From the IMG/VR virus record IMGVR_UViG_3300046001_005814, positions 1 through 21,784 of that record: a stretch of 21,784 bases of DNA; one strand, 5' to 3'. A program made the translations under genes and the position numbers. Below the pieces are notes generated by a model that saw nothing but the letters and a program-made list of their open reading frames with translations, ran no database searches and had not been told where the DNA came from. Each line of letters begins with the position of its first letter. The stretch's first letter is position 1. Below are positions 21,346-21,784 of the stretch, in pieces. Origin of the DNA: a virus.

Positions 21346-21784
21346 CGACCGTCTCCGCGGAGATCGACAGGATCGTCAGGGGCAGCGGATCGGACTGACG
21401 GATGCAGACCTGCCCGCCCATCGACCACGACGGCGCGATCTTGATCGCGATCTCGTCGGTGGTCAGGGCCGGCGGTGAGCCGTAGGGCTCGGTGGTCCGC
21501 TGTTTGTATTCGGTCAGGTTGTCGAAGGTCGGACCCGCGAACACACCCGAGCTGCGGTAGACGCGCAGCCACAGCTCGTTGATGTTCTTCGGCCGCCCCT
21601 GGCCCGCGCCCGGCATCTCGACTGCGAAGGGCAGTGTCTGAAGATCGGCTTCGATGGGCAGGCCGATGATGATCGTCTCGCACTCGGCGGGCAGCGCCTC
21701 GGGGAGGCCGCCGTCGATGACGGTCTGCTGCGGGCACACCGCGCCGTCGGCCAGGATCGAGACGATCTCGCCTTCGAGGTGCTC
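21335..21784 (-). CDS. Tail tubular/stabilisation protein, C-terminal part (5' end outside window)
   Basis: The last 149 residues of a large tail protein; the frame is open through the window edge, so the start lies beyond. The fragment begins EHLEGEIVSILADGAV, a recognisable repeat-domain pattern of podovirus tail tube/nozzle and DNA-stabilisation proteins (L-E-G-x-x-V-x-x-L-A-D-G), followed by TIIIGLPIEADLQTLP, NELWLRVYRSSGVFAGP and the end beta segments SWSMGGQVCIRQSDPLPLTIL. In T7 order this position is gp12, the tubular protein B of the tail. It would form the DNA exit channel of the tail. The exact family cannot be fixed from the fragment. Its stop overlaps the next gene by 11 bases. 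Confidence 0.8.
   Translation of the reverse strand, partial: EHLEGEIVSILADGAVCPQQTVIDGGLPEALPAECETIIIGLPIEADLQTLPFAVEMPGAGQGRPKNINELWLRVYRSSGVFAGPTFDNLTEYKQRTTEPYGSPPALTTDEIAIKIAPSWSMGGQVCIRQSDPLPLTILSISAETVVAG
21353..21356 (-). promoter_or_regulatory. Ribosome binding site deciding the TTG start of the gp13-like gene
   Basis: GGAG seven bases before the TTG at 21345-21343, lying inside the tail-protein gene. It supports TTG as the initiator for MPVKVRLAQ; no ATG or GTG fits the conserved N-terminus. Confidence 0.6.

Noticed and set aside
1-21784. Prophage or lysogeny genes (integrase, repressor, att sites)
   Set aside because: None is visible in this window; the genes present are replication, virion and lysis genes only.

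Overview
The window is a GC-rich, tightly packed segment of a tailed-phage (podovirus-type) genome. Nearly every base is coding, most genes overlap their neighbours by 1 to 11 bases, and no tRNA, integrase, insertion sequence or CRISPR array is visible. The host is probably an alphaproteobacterium, possibly of the Caulobacter/Brevundimonas kind. This is inferred from a phage-encoded GapR (DUF2312) homologue and a GcrA-like helix-turn-helix protein, both typical of that class, and from the base composition. It is not proven.

Layout. Positions 1-3561 carry a rightward early/replication operon: the C-terminal part of a family A DNA polymerase, a small unknown protein, a VRR-NUC nuclease, another unknown, a GcrA-like DNA-binding protein, a small zinc-ribbon protein, an SNF2-type helicase and GapR. 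A short intergenic region (3562-3708) with a perfect 15-bp hairpin separates this operon from everything to its right, which is transcribed leftward. Reading leftward from 21784, the order is: the end of a tail tubular/stabilisation protein, a gp13-like GNAT-fold internal protein, a gp14-like internal virion protein, a gp15-like protein carrying an M23 peptidase, a giant 2985-residue polyvalent protein in the gp16 slot, a T7-type tail fibre with an SGNH hydrolase, a truncated collar-protein remnant, a lysis cassette (two membrane proteins, an M15 endopeptidase, and overlapping inner and outer spanins) and a tail-collar protein. The order 12-13-14-15-16-17-lysis follows phage T7, although this structural block converges on the replication block.

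How it fits together. The gp13 to gp16-like block should form the ejectosome, which leaves the capsid first and builds a channel through the envelope. Here the M23 domain of the gp15-like protein probably opens the peptidoglycan. The gp16-like protein has been enlarged into what looks like an ejected multi-effector: two ADP-ribosyltransferase-like regions, a DUF3293-like region, a conserved polyvalent-protein region with an EVQSDWHQ motif and an HETGH zincin. The early operon would then replicate DNA and may adjust host chromosome topology and transcription through the GapR and GcrA homologues. The most interesting signals are the giant effector-like ejection protein, the pair of host-regulator homologues, repeated use of TTG start codons in the structural genes, and a 42-residue collar remnant whose best start is ATA.
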